IMG/VR virus record: IMGVR_UViG_3300026519_000049
Location: 1-31,610 of that record
DNA length: 31,610 bases
Source of the DNA: a virus
Reading direction: 5' to 3' (one strand)
Position 1 is the first letter of the stretch, and the number at the start of each line of letters is the position of its first letter. The notes under the pieces are model-generated. The model was not told the DNA's origin. It saw nothing but the letters and a program-made list of their open reading frames with translations, and searched no databases. The translations under genes and the position numbers were made by a program. Below are positions 14,279-21,619 of this stretch, piece after piece.

Positions 14279-14322
14279 CACTACGGCCCCCTCCGACCTG
14301 CCGGTCGGAGGGGGCCGTAGTG
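14279..14322. terminator. 20-bp perfect hairpin, likely bidirectional terminator or attenuator
   Basis: Arms at 14279-14298 and 14303-14322 pair perfectly over 20 bp around a TGCC tetraloop; the stem is very GC-rich. No T-tract follows on either side, as is common for actinobacterial I-shaped terminators. It closes the + strand helix-turn-helix gene. On the minus strand it lies between head/connector and tail genes, where it would reduce tail transcription unless antitermination or a second promoter operates. Confidence 0.7.
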
Positions 14323-14471
14323 TCGGGGCGGTGTTGCCAACCACGGGAGGTACGGAGCTGTCCCGTCCCGACGGTCCGATGCCTGGGAGAGCCGGTGGGG
14401 GGACCAACCGCCGGACCGCCGGGCGGAACAACCTGTGGCCCCCGACTGCCACACCCGGCGACGATAGCCGG
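14323..14471. other. Non-coding gap with secondary-structure potential
   Basis: No credible gene is found here on either strand; open frames are compositional shadows. Short complementary segments (CCGTC/GACGG near 14371-14382; CCGGTGG/CCGCCGG near 14392-14416 with one wobble) suggest RNA folding. Together with 14195-14278 it makes up the only sizeable gap in the late operon. I see no tRNA, no attachment core and no promoter I would defend. Confidence 0.3.
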
Positions 14472-14873
14472 TTACGCAGGGGTCGTGGCGACCTCGTACA
14501 AGTCGACCGCGTAGAACAGCGGCGGTTTCGTGTCGTCGTCCCGCTCCACCCCGCCACCGACCGCCACCTGCACCCAAAGCACCCGCCGGCCCGTCACCGT
14601 CATATTGGGCGGCGTCATCTTCTTTCGGATCTCGTCGGCGACCCCCTGCGCCTGCTCCCTCGTCTCACCCACCGACGTCACCTGGATCTGATGGACGGCG
14701 TCCGCCTCCCAATCGTCGATGGGGCCGTCCGAGTCGGAATCGTCGAGGGCGAACACCACCGCATACGGCGGGACGGCACCGGCCGGCGCCTGGCCGTCAC
14801 CGACCGGGAACCCCGCGGTGGCGGCGGCGGCGATGGCGGCGTCCACGACGGGGCGGCGTTCCGGCGGCGCCAT
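14472..14873 (-). CDS. Tail terminator-like protein
   Basis: A 133-residue protein located after the HK97 gp10-like gene, the standard slot for the tail terminator (lambda gpU/HK97 gp9 type). It contains RPVVDAAIAAAATAGFPVGDG, PPYAVVFALDDSDSDGPIDDWEADAVHQIQVTSVGETREQAQGVADEIRKKM and LFYAVDLYEV. The alpha/beta plan with YAV...W...HQIQVTSVG...AQGVADEIR is the one I know from actinophage tail terminators. ATG 14873 overlaps the previous stop (ATGA) and follows GGAGGG at four bases. Confidence 0.75.
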   Translation of the reverse strand: MAPPERRPVVDAAIAAAATAGFPVGDGQAPAGAVPPYAVVFALDDSDSDGPIDDWEADAVHQIQVTSVGETREQAQGVADEIRKKMTPPNMTVTGRRVLWVQVAVGGGVERDDDTKPPLFYAVDLYEVATTPA

Positions 14874-15343
14874 CACACCCTCCCCGTCGCACGGCGCACC
14901 ACCGCCGCCACATCCAAAGGCTGGCGGTATAGCGACCGGCCACGCAACCGTGCCCGCGCCCGCTTCTTCGTAATGAGCTTCCCGGCGGTGTCGATCAGAT
15001 CATCCCGATACCTGCGGGCGTATTTGGAGATCGCCGGTCCCAGATAGGGGCGTGGCGCCATCCTGACGGTGCCGAACTCGACGAACCCGGCGTACGGGGC
15101 GTCGGCGATGATCGTCGCCACCGACGCGCCGACCCGACCCGCCTCCCGGTCCGGGCCGACCCGGATCGAATGCCGCAGCCGGCCGGTCCGCACCGGGACG
15201 ATCCTCCTGGCCTCCCGCACCATCTCCCCCGCCCATTTCCTCTGCACCGGCAACAGCACCTGGCGGATGTCGTCGGACCCTTGGGCGAGGTCGGCGGCGA
15301 GGTCGGCGAGCTCGTCGACACGGACGTCGAACACGAACGGCAT
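14873..15343 (-). CDS. HK97 gp10-like head-tail connector
   Basis: A 156-residue protein with the gp10 signature: VPVRTGRLRHSIRVGPD (the P.DTGRLR.S box), then IIADAPYAGFVEFGT (Y...VE.GT) and APRPYLGPAI (the MAPRPFL box). Proteins of this family sit at the neck of siphovirus particles. The C-terminus is basic and helical. Both ends are in ATGA overlaps with the neighbouring connector genes. Confidence 0.85.
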   Translation of the reverse strand: MPFVFDVRVDELADLAADLAQGSDDIRQVLLPVQRKWAGEMVREARRIVPVRTGRLRHSIRVGPDREAGRVGASVATIIADAPYAGFVEFGTVRMAPRPYLGPAISKYARRYRDDLIDTAGKLITKKRARARLRGRSLYRQPLDVAAVVRRATGRV

Positions 15344-15750
15344 CAGACCGCCCCCGAACCGCGGTCGACCTCGACGTGGAGGCGCCGCACCGTCACCAGC
15401 CCGTCGGTCTCCACCGCCCGCACCACCCCGACCGTCCCCACCAGCCGACCATCCGCGGACGTGTCGACCTTCACCCGGTCCCCGACCTGCACGGCGGTGG
15501 CGGTGGTGGGGATGTGGACGATGAGCCGGTCGAACGACCGGAGGTCGAGCAGTTCCCGGTCGACCGGACGGCCGGCGGGCCGGACCAGCGCGGCACCCTG
15601 GTAGACGACGGTGGTGGTGGGGGTGTAGGTCATGGTGGCTGTGTCGAGGGTGCCGCGGCTGGTGGTCCGGTCGACGGTGACGGTGTCGACCATCCTCGAC
15701 TGCCAGACGGCGGCGAACCATGCGGCGGCCTTCGACGTCTGCGTCGTCAC
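15343..15750 (-). CDS. Head closure/stopper-like protein
   Basis: A 135-residue protein starting at GTG in a GTGA overlap with the small membrane protein. It runs MVDTVTVDRTTSRGTLD..., TVVYQGAALVRPAG, LRSFDRLIVHIPTTATAVQVGDRVKVDTSADGRLVGTVGVVRAV. The short beta-barrel-like pattern (YQG.A.V, V.IP......V.VGD.V.V..S.D..LVG) fits actinophage head-closure proteins. The position between adaptor and gp10-like genes agrees. Confidence 0.7.
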   Translation of the reverse strand: MTTQTSKAAAWFAAVWQSRMVDTVTVDRTTSRGTLDTATMTYTPTTTVVYQGAALVRPAGRPVDRELLDLRSFDRLIVHIPTTATAVQVGDRVKVDTSADGRLVGTVGVVRAVETDGLVTVRRLHVEVDRGSGAV

Positions 15751-15860
15751 CTCGGCCTCCGACGTTCCAGTTTCTCGAGGCCGCGGACGATCCGCATCCC
15801 CGCCGACCAGACGACCCAGAAGACGGCGGCGAACACGGCGGCGGCGGCGATCAGAGCCAC
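15747..15860 (-). CDS. 37-residue single-span membrane peptide in the connector cluster
   Basis: Read from GTG 15860 to TGA 15747. It begins VALIAAAAVFAAVFWVVWSA, continues GMRIVRGLEKLERRRPR, and so has one membrane helix followed by a basic amphipathic tail. Its start overlaps the adaptor gene's end and its stop forms a GTGA overlap with the next gene. It therefore fills the otherwise empty interval 15751-15850 exactly, the best evidence that it is real. It is too short for routine ORF calling. The function is unknown; a membrane peptide among neck genes is unusual. Confidence 0.6.
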   Translation of the reverse strand: MALIAAAAVFAAVFWVVWSAGMRIVRGLEKLERRRPR

Positions 15861-16456
15861 GGTTCCCTCCGGTACCGGTCGAGGATGGCCCGTTCGGTCG
15901 GGTCGAGCGGGACGGCGTGGCCGACGACGTCGTTGACAGCCTTGGCGAACTTCACCTGGTCGGAGCCGGCCAGGCCGATGGATTCGACGCCGATCATGGT
16001 GGGGTCGACGTTGGCGCGGGCGGCGGCCGCGGTGAACGCCCTAGCGGCGATCCTGGTGGACACCAGGTTGACGTCGTCGGGCACCGCCGCGTATCCGCCG
16101 TCGTAGGTGACGACGACGCCGAGGCGTGAGCGGGTCCATCTGGCCGGCGACGTTTTCGACCCGCGGAGGAACATCCCGTTCGGCATCCATACGAAATCGG
16201 TGCCGTCGACGAGCGTCTGCCCGTCCTCGACCACCGACGTCACCGCCGTCACGGGCGTCTGGTCGACGACGAATGCCTCTTCCCCTTCGGGGCTGTGCGT
16301 CTCCACGATGTTGGCCTGCGCGTCGAGGGGCCGGCCGACGTAGTTGTCGATGACCGCTTTCGCCCAGTCGAGCAGCCTGGTGACGGTCGGGTCGGGATCC
16401 TGTGTGAAGTCGATCTGGAGGAACCGTTCGAGGTCGGTCTGGGTCGAATACGCCAT
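15851..16456 (-). CDS. Head-tail adaptor (gp6/gp15-like)
   Basis: A 201-residue protein. It begins MAYSTQTDLERFLQIDFTQD and VTRLLDWAKAVIDNYVGRPLDA, the typical helical start of adaptor proteins that bind the portal. A beta section follows (TPVTAVTSVVEDGQTLVDGTDFVW and VVVTYDGGYAAVPDDVNLVSTRIAARAF), and the Y.GGY..VP.D......A box is characteristic. Downstream genes are closure, gp10-like and terminator proteins in the usual order. Confidence 0.85.
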   Translation of the reverse strand: MAYSTQTDLERFLQIDFTQDPDPTVTRLLDWAKAVIDNYVGRPLDAQANIVETHSPEGEEAFVVDQTPVTAVTSVVEDGQTLVDGTDFVWMPNGMFLRGSKTSPARWTRSRLGVVVTYDGGYAAVPDDVNLVSTRIAARAFTAAAARANVDPTMIGVESIGLAGSDQVKFAKAVNDVVGHAVPLDPTERAILDRYRREPWL

Positions 16457-16467
16457 CTGTCAGGCCT

Positions 16468-18294
16468 TTATGGTTTCGTCGCTGGTCGCTGCGTCCATGC
16501 TACCGGGCTGGCCGTGGCGGGCGGCGCCGCCGGGGATCCGGCGGGTGGCGCCGCCGACGCCGCCGGTGCGTTGGTGGTGGCGCCGGTGGGGAGGTTGCGC
16601 CACCATCCGCCGGATGACGTCACCGTCACCGGCATCGCCTGCCCGGCCTCGGACGCCTGGCCGACGGTGACGGTGCGGTGCGCCGTCACCGGCTGGGCCG
16701 TGGCGGTCTCTGATCCGGGGCCGATGGTGATGGCGCGGTTGGCTGCGACGGCGGCGGCGAGGTCGGTTTCGGCGGCCTGTCCGACGGTGACGGTGCGGTG
16801 GGCCGTCACCGGCTGGGCGGCGTCGGTCTCTGCGGCGAGGCGGACTGGGGTGGCGGTGCTGGTCGTCACCGCCGTCGCCTGGTCCGACTCGGCCGCCTTG
16901 CCGACGGTGGCGGCCTTGGCCGGCGTCACCGGTCTGGCAGTGGAGGTGGCCGCCGCCAGACCAACGGAGACGCCGCGGACCGCGGTGATCGGCTGGGCCT
17001 GCCCGGTCTCGGCGGGCTGTCCGACGGTGACTGTCCGGACCGCGGTGACCGCCGCCGCCTGCCCGGTCTCGGCGGCCAGACCGACCGGGACGGTTTTGCG
17101 CGGTGTCACCGCGCGGGCCGCCGACCCGGTTGCCGCCTGCCCCACCGGCACGGCTTTGGCCGACCCGACCGGCTGGGCGGTCGCAGTCTCTGATGCGACC
17201 GCGACGGTGATGGTCCGGACGGCGACGATGGGTTGTGCCGTGTCCGCCTCCGCGGCGGCACCGACGACCGCGGCTTTCGCCGACCCGACGGGCTGCGCCG
17301 TGTCCGTCTCGAGACCCTGTCCCACGGCGACGACCCGGACGGCCCGGATGGGCTGCGCCAGGTCGGTCTCCGCCGCCTGGCCGATCCCGAGATCCCGGGC
17401 GGTTAGCCAATCGACCGCCAGGTCGCGGTTGGTGCGGTATCCGGCGAGGCCGAACCGGCGGTTCCCGACGATCTGGGTGTCGGTGACGGTCAGCCACACG
17501 TCCGAGTCGACCTTCGCCCGGATCGTCGACCCGGACGCCTCGAGCTGGACGAAATAGTCGACGTCCGCCGCCAGGCTGCGGCTCTGGGATGCGATGTCGG
17601 TGTTGGATCCGTTGACGGTGCGGGTGATATCGAGGCGGCCCGCGGAGTCGAGCGCCGCCCGGTAGTAGGTCTGCGCCGTCGCCGAGAATCGGGCGCAGAT
17701 GCCGATCACACCGGACACCGACCCGACGAACCGGACCGGCCCGCCGACATAATGGTTGTCGGTGTCGAGGTCGTGTTCGGCCCGGGCGGCGGCACCCGAG
17801 TTGTTGGTCCGCGGGGTCGCGCGGTTGGAGACGGTCTGCCAGTCGTTCTGCACCTCGGTCCACGTCAGATCCGGGCCGAGAACGGTCGAGTCGGCCTGGT
17901 TGAACGACTCGGAGAAGGTGGCGGCTCGGATCGGCGGGGCGGCGAAGAGCAGCTCGCGGCACCACACCTCGACGAGGCCGGTCTTGGGGTTGGTGCGGGC
18001 AGCCGGCCAGCGGCCGGGCCGGGCGTGGACGGTGAGCAGCTCGGCGACGATGTGACGGACCGTCACCCCGTCCAACGTCACCGACAACATGTTCTCGAGG
18101 TGGCGACGCACCGCGGCCGGCAGGTGGGCGTCGGGGTCGTCACCGAGGTCGACAACAGGTCGGTGCGCATGGTCGGCGGCGACGACGGCGACCGGGCCGA
18201 GGTCGATGGCAGTCCACGTCCCGTCCACGGCGGAGGGGCGGCGGTGGTTGCCGGGGTGGCCGGTGCCGACCCAGCGGGCCGCCACCCACCGCAT
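16468..18294 (-). CDS. Lectin-like structural protein with thirteen 20-residue repeats
   Basis: A 608-residue protein. Residues 1-120 have no recognised domain (MRWVAARWVGTGHPGNHRRP at the start). Residues about 125-300 look like a concanavalin A/LamG-type lectin: TFSESFNQADSTVLGPDL, YYRAALDSAGRLDITR, VDYFVQLEASGSTIRAKVD, RRFGLAGY. Residues 302-561 are thirteen 20-residue repeats around VGQAAETDxAQPVTAxRxVT. The final 47 residues are Ala/Pro-rich. It lies between capsid accessory and connector genes, so a head fibre or capsid decoration that binds carbohydrate is likely; a tail protein in an odd place is the alternative. Its ATG overlaps the previous stop, and TAA ends it, rare in this window. 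Confidence 0.7.
   Translation of the reverse strand: MRWVAARWVGTGHPGNHRRPSAVDGTWTAIDLGPVAVVAADHAHRPVVDLGDDPDAHLPAAVRRHLENMLSVTLDGVTVRHIVAELLTVHARPGRWPAARTNPKTGLVEVWCRELLFAAPPIRAATFSESFNQADSTVLGPDLTWTEVQNDWQTVSNRATPRTNNSGAAARAEHDLDTDNHYVGGPVRFVGSVSGVIGICARFSATAQTYYRAALDSAGRLDITRTVNGSNTDIASQSRSLAADVDYFVQLEASGSTIRAKVDSDVWLTVTDTQIVGNRRFGLAGYRTNRDLAVDWLTARDLGIGQAAETDLAQPIRAVRVVAVGQGLETDTAQPVGSAKAAVVGAAAEADTAQPIVAVRTITVAVASETATAQPVGSAKAVPVGQAATGSAARAVTPRKTVPVGLAAETGQAAAVTAVRTVTVGQPAETGQAQPITAVRGVSVGLAAATSTARPVTPAKAATVGKAAESDQATAVTTSTATPVRLAAETDAAQPVTAHRTVTVGQAAETDLAAAVAANRAITIGPGSETATAQPVTAHRTVTVGQASEAGQAMPVTVTSSGGWWRNLPTGATTNAPAASAAPPAGSPAAPPATASPVAWTQRPATKP
16612..17391 (-). repeat. Thirteen tandem 60-bp coding repeats
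   Basis: The repeat array of the lectin-like protein: thirteen units of exactly 60 bp with no length variation. On the + strand, blocks such as CCGACGGTGACGGTGCGG recur. Units differ by many silent and replacement changes but keep Gly4, Glu8 (mostly), Ala12, Pro14 (mostly) and a basic residue at 19. The protein period suggests a repeated beta-hairpin or solenoid turn; recombination could alter the copy number. Confidence 0.8.
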
Positions 18295-18764
18295 CAGGAC
18301 GCCCGGAGCAGCCCGCCGGCGTTGATCTGCGCCGTCAGAGCGGACCCGTCGGTGGTGACCGCGAAATCGTGGGCGGAGATCGGGATGATGTTCGCGTCCG
18401 TCCCGGCCGTCGTATCCGCGTCGTAGCACACCAGCAGCTTCACCAGCGTGTTGTTGACGGTGCCTCCGGCGGCGAGCCACGTCTGATCGGGGATGTCGAT
18501 GTCCACCAGGTCGTTCACATCGTCGACCGTCACGGTGATGTCGGCGCCGGACACCGTCTTGCGGGCGTAGTTCGTGAAGTCCGCCTCGGTGTTCCCCACC
18601 GCGCCTAATAGGGCGGCGAGGTCGTCATAGTCCCGCAGCACCGCATCCGCCTCCGCCGCCTTCAGCAGGACGATCACGAACGCCGCGTTGGCGACGCCTC
18701 CGGCGGCGTTGTCCGCGAACGTGCGGATCCGACCCAGCGCCTGGTTGAAGATCACGTCAGCCAT
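18294..18764 (-). CDS. Structural protein, probably capsid-associated
   Basis: A 156-residue protein: FNQALGRIRTFADNAAGGVANAAFVIVLLKAAEADAVLRD, TNYARKTVSGADITVTVDDVND, TLVKLLVCYDADTTAGTDANIIPISAHDFAVTTDGSALTAQINAGG. The last block is one I know from actinophage proteins encoded shortly after the major capsid gene, annotated only as structural or hypothetical. It may be a decoration or head protein. Overlapping ATGA at both ends shows it is part of the capsid gene string. Confidence 0.65.
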   Translation of the reverse strand: MADVIFNQALGRIRTFADNAAGGVANAAFVIVLLKAAEADAVLRDYDDLAALLGAVGNTEADFTNYARKTVSGADITVTVDDVNDLVDIDIPDQTWLAAGGTVNNTLVKLLVCYDADTTAGTDANIIPISAHDFAVTTDGSALTAQINAGGLLRAS

Positions 18765-18985
18765 CAGCCACCCCCACCCTTGTCACGGGCAGGTTTCACC
18801 GCCTTGTCACGGGCAGGTTTCTTCCGGCCCTTCGCCGCCTTGCCGAGGCCGTACCGGGTGGCGACGTCGTCGGGGACGGTCTGACCTGGGACGCACAGCA
18901 GGATGCGGGCGTCCGGGTCGCCGTCCTCCACCACCCGCTCCCCGTCGGCGGTCACCCACAGCTTCCGGTCCGCCACCCAGCTCAT
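18764..18985 (-). CDS. Small head-region protein with basic repeated tail
   Basis: A 73-residue protein: MSWVADRKLWVTADGERVVEDGDPDARILLCVPGQTVPDDVATRYGL, then a Lys/Arg-rich tail with KPARDKAV repeated. WVAD+.L..T.DG..V..GDP.A..LL...G..+P...A..YGL is a pattern I associate with short actinophage proteins following the capsid gene. The tail is encoded by two copies of TGTCACGGGCAGGTTT (18781 and 18805 on +), 24 bp apart. The role is unknown; the basic tail may touch DNA or capsid. Confidence 0.6.
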   Translation of the reverse strand: MSWVADRKLWVTADGERVVEDGDPDARILLCVPGQTVPDDVATRYGLGKAAKGRKKPARDKAVKPARDKGGGG

Positions 18986-19200
18986 ACCGTGTCGATCCTC
19001 GTGAACGTCGGCGTCCCAACGGGTTCGGTGTACTCGTACACGTTGTCGGTCGTCTTGTCGACGTAAAGGTCGCCCACCTGAATCTGGCCGGCGTAGGTGG
19101 TGCCCGCCGTTGGGGCGCCGTTCCCGGAGAAGATGCGGGGTCCGGTCGTCTCCATGACGACACCGCCGGAGATGACGTTCCCGCCTTCGATCACAGCCAT
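18982..19200 (-). CDS. Small structural protein after the capsid gene
   Basis: A 72-residue protein, MAVIEGGNVISGGVVMETTG with FSGNGAPTAGTTYAGQIQVGDLYVDKTTDNVYEYTE. ATG 19200 is chosen for the GGAGG seven to eight bases upstream; a longer frame lacks this. GDLYVDKTTDNVYEYT is a motif often seen in phage fibre and capsid-associated proteins (G.LY.DT....Y.). It is the first gene after the hairpin following the capsid gene, so it is expected to be less transcribed than the capsid. Confidence 0.65.
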   Translation of the reverse strand: MAVIEGGNVISGGVVMETTGPRIFSGNGAPTAGTTYAGQIQVGDLYVDKTTDNVYEYTEPVGTPTFTRIDTV

Positions 19201-19228
19201 CGTGTGTCCTCCAATCTTGTCGGCCCGG

Positions 19229-19263
19229 AGGCCGAACCCCACTAGTCCGGTGGGGTTCGGCCT
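19229..19263 (-). terminator. Hairpin terminator or attenuator directly after the capsid gene
   Basis: Arms 19229-19242 and 19250-19263 form a perfect 14-bp stem (AGGCCGAACCCCAC and complement) with a 7-base loop, 14 bases past the capsid stop. No T-tract. A partial terminator here would let capsid mRNA exceed that of downstream head and tail genes, as in many phages. Confidence 0.7.
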
Positions 19264-19276
19264 GCCGGGGTGTCGG

Positions 19277-20485
19277 TCAGATGCCGGTGATCTGGCAGAA
19301 CGCGGCGGGCCGGTAGACGACGAACGCCGCCCGGATGTCCGCCCTGACCGCCTGCTTCCCCTCGGTGAAGTAGGTGCCGTGCGAATCGGACACCTTCACC
19401 TCGACGCCCCGCCGGATCGCCAGCTCCGTGAAGTTCGCGAAGTCGCCGACCAGGCCGGTGCCGGCCGGGAGGGCGTCGGCGAGGATCACCGGGACACCCC
19501 AGATCCGCATCGGTCCCGCCTCCGACGGCGACCCCCAGATGTAGATCCCGTCGGCGGTGCGGAGCAGACGGATCTGCTCCCAGTCCTGGGAGCTGAACAG
19601 GGCGGCGTTCGGTGTCGCCCGTCCGGTGGTCCGCACCAGGGTGAGCGCCTTGTGCACCGCGTCCGGGGTCGGGTCGACACCCTTCGCCTGCGTCTGGATC
19701 CCCGCGGTGTTGAGGATCCCGGTGAGGTTCGGGGCGAGACCGTCACCGTTCAGGATCTGGCTGTCGAGCCGCTGCCGCAGCATGAACGGCAGCCGGTTGT
19801 CCAGATAGGCCCGCACCCTCGGCTCGTCCTCGAGCTGCTCGTCGGTGACGGGGAGGAAGACCGAGATCTTCCGCACCGGCGACGACTTCTCGGTGAGCGC
19901 CAACGCGGCCTCGGGGTAGACGCCACCCTCCGCCGTCTCCGCCGCCGCGTTGGTGAACGTGGTCTCCTCCATGTATGCGACCGCGGACTGGCCGGTCGGG
20001 GTGGTGGGGATCAGGTCGATCACCTGGATCGGCCGCTGCGCCGACTCGACCACCCGATCCGACCGGATCACCTCGGGCGCCCACCCGGCGGTGGTGGTCA
20101 TCAGCACCTTCACGTCCAGATCCAACACCGCAGCCTCGCCGCGGGCCTTGTAGGCGGCCGACTCGACGAACAGGTCGCCGAACGACTTCGGCTTCTCACC
20201 GGCCGGGGTGGGGAGACGTCCCGCCGGGTCGTCGAGGAGACGGCCGATCTTCTCCACGTCGGCGGCGGCCTTCTCCACCTGCCACAGCTCCTCCACCTGC
20301 TTGGCGAGGTCGTCCAGCTCGGCGTTCATCTCCCGGATCTTCTCCACCTTGGCGTGGGAATCACCGTCGAGGCATTTCACCTTGTCCATGTCCAGGTCGG
20401 GACCGGCCTCGTCGAACACCTGGGCGAGCGCCTTCCGTTTGGCGTCGAGCCGCTCCTGCAATTCGGTCAGTTTCTTGCTGGGCAT
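19277..20485 (-). CDS. Major capsid protein, HK97 fold
   Basis: A 402-residue protein. Residues about 1-85 form a charged coiled coil (LTELQERLDAKRKALAQVFDEA, IREMNAELDDLAKQVEELWQVE), the delta/scaffold domain removed by the prohead protease. The mature part begins around residue 100 (SFGDLFVES). Capsid landmarks follow: VIDLIPTTPTGQSAVAYMEETTFTNAAAETAEGGVYPEAALALTEKSSPVRKISVFLPVTDEQLEDEP, DSQILNGDGLAPNLTGIL, NAALFSSQDWEQIRLLRTADGIYIWG. ATG 20485 follows AGGAG at six bases. It overlaps the protease end by 19 bp. Confidence 0.93.
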   Translation of the reverse strand: MPSKKLTELQERLDAKRKALAQVFDEAGPDLDMDKVKCLDGDSHAKVEKIREMNAELDDLAKQVEELWQVEKAAADVEKIGRLLDDPAGRLPTPAGEKPKSFGDLFVESAAYKARGEAAVLDLDVKVLMTTTAGWAPEVIRSDRVVESAQRPIQVIDLIPTTPTGQSAVAYMEETTFTNAAAETAEGGVYPEAALALTEKSSPVRKISVFLPVTDEQLEDEPRVRAYLDNRLPFMLRQRLDSQILNGDGLAPNLTGILNTAGIQTQAKGVDPTPDAVHKALTLVRTTGRATPNAALFSSQDWEQIRLLRTADGIYIWGSPSEAGPMRIWGVPVILADALPAGTGLVGDFANFTELAIRRGVEVKVSDSHGTYFTEGKQAVRADIRAAFVVYRPAAFCQITGI

Positions 20486-21582
20486 CGTGTGCTCCTGAGT
20501 CGTTGGTCGATCCGCAGCGCCGTGCGCTGCAGCTTGAGCCATTCGGCGGCGACGTCCACGGCGTCGCCGGCGGCCATCCTGCCGAGCTCCGCTTTGAGCC
20601 GATCCAGTTCGGCGACGAGGGCGTCCACCTCGCTGCGGGTGACGTCCCCCAACCCGCGTCCCTTTTCAGCGCGGAGGTCGAGGATGGTGGCGGCTCGGTC
20701 TGCCACGTCGGCAACGTCGACCAGAACGGCGGCGACGTGGTCAGCGAACTTGAGGCTGGTGGGTGTGGGGTCGGCCCGCAGTTCGGGGGCGTCCCGGCCT
20801 GCGTCGGCGAGGTGGGCGGCGAGGTGCCGCCACACGGCCTGCCGCTCCTGGGCGGGGATGTCGACCCCGCCGCGGGCGCCGTTGAGAGCGGCGATGGCGG
20901 CGATGCAGGCCCGCACGTTGGCGGGGCCGGCCGGCCCCTCGTGATGCGGCAGCTTATAGGTGGAGGCGGATTCGGGGTCGCCGTCGGGATCCCACCAGGC
21001 GTGGACGTATCGGAGGTCTTGGGCGGTTTCGGCTTGGGCGACCGCCCGGCGGGCCGACCAGGGGCCATCCGACGTGGCGGTGGTGTGACGGCGGGCGGCG
21101 GTTTTGACGGCGACGGTGCGGGTGCCCTCCCCGGCTCCGACCAGCACCGGAGATACCTCCCATACCTTGGCGCCGGGGGTGCCGTCGGGGCGGGGCTGCA
21201 GGATCTGGCGGGCGCCGTCCGGGTCCTGGTCGCCGGCCGGGCGGGAGCCGCCGGGCAGGATCTTGAATCCGTAGGACCATTCGATCAGCGGCGGCGGATG
21301 ATCCATGTCGAACCGCAACTTGGTATGGAGCTGAGCGGCGGCCGGGTCGTCGAGGTTGAGGCGACCCCGGAAGATCGCCGTCTCACCGTCCTCGTCGGTC
21401 ACCGTCCCCTTCCCCAACAGGATCTGGGACCAGTCGTGGCCGGACACGATCTTCGTGGGCTGCGTCCCGAAAAACCCTGGGAGGGTGAGGTCACCGTCTT
21501 TGTCGACGACGTGGAGGGTGGCGACGACCGCCTCCACCTCACCTTCGGCGCCGACGTCCTTGATCTGCAGCTGCTTCAGCAT
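20467..21582 (-). CDS. Prohead protease (S78 type) with long C-terminal scaffold-like extension
   Basis: A 371-residue protein. Residues 1-165 are the protease: His49 in VSGHDW, the EWSYGFKI box near 101-108 (the SIGY-type Ser region) and WEVSPVLVG near 141-149. Residues about 180-290 form an extra domain (YVHAWWDPDGDPESASTYKLPHHEG..., VDIPAQERQAVWRHLAAHLADAGRDAPEL) often attached to actinophage proteases. Residues 300-371 are a charged helical tail ending in the basic RTALRIDQRLRSTRC. The protease matures the capsid by removing its N-terminal scaffold. TATGGT stands eight bases before the ATG, so the gene may have a leaderless promoter. Confidence 0.88.
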   Translation of the reverse strand: MLKQLQIKDVGAEGEVEAVVATLHVVDKDGDLTLPGFFGTQPTKIVSGHDWSQILLGKGTVTDEDGETAIFRGRLNLDDPAAAQLHTKLRFDMDHPPPLIEWSYGFKILPGGSRPAGDQDPDGARQILQPRPDGTPGAKVWEVSPVLVGAGEGTRTVAVKTAARRHTTATSDGPWSARRAVAQAETAQDLRYVHAWWDPDGDPESASTYKLPHHEGPAGPANVRACIAAIAALNGARGGVDIPAQERQAVWRHLAAHLADAGRDAPELRADPTPTSLKFADHVAAVLVDVADVADRAATILDLRAEKGRGLGDVTRSEVDALVAELDRLKAELGRMAAGDAVDVAAEWLKLQRTALRIDQRLRSTRCPARN

Positions 21583-21619
21583 CGCACCCCACCATATCGA
21601 ACCCGACCGTTTGGTGGGA

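Noticed and set aside
14331-14471. tRNA or attachment site in the late-operon gap
   Set aside because: No TTCGA-type T-arm, no acceptor pairing and no recognisable tRNA end.
16612-17391. CRISPR-like array because of the regular 60-bp period
   Set aside because: The repeats are in-frame protein repeats without unique spacers and diverge along their whole length.
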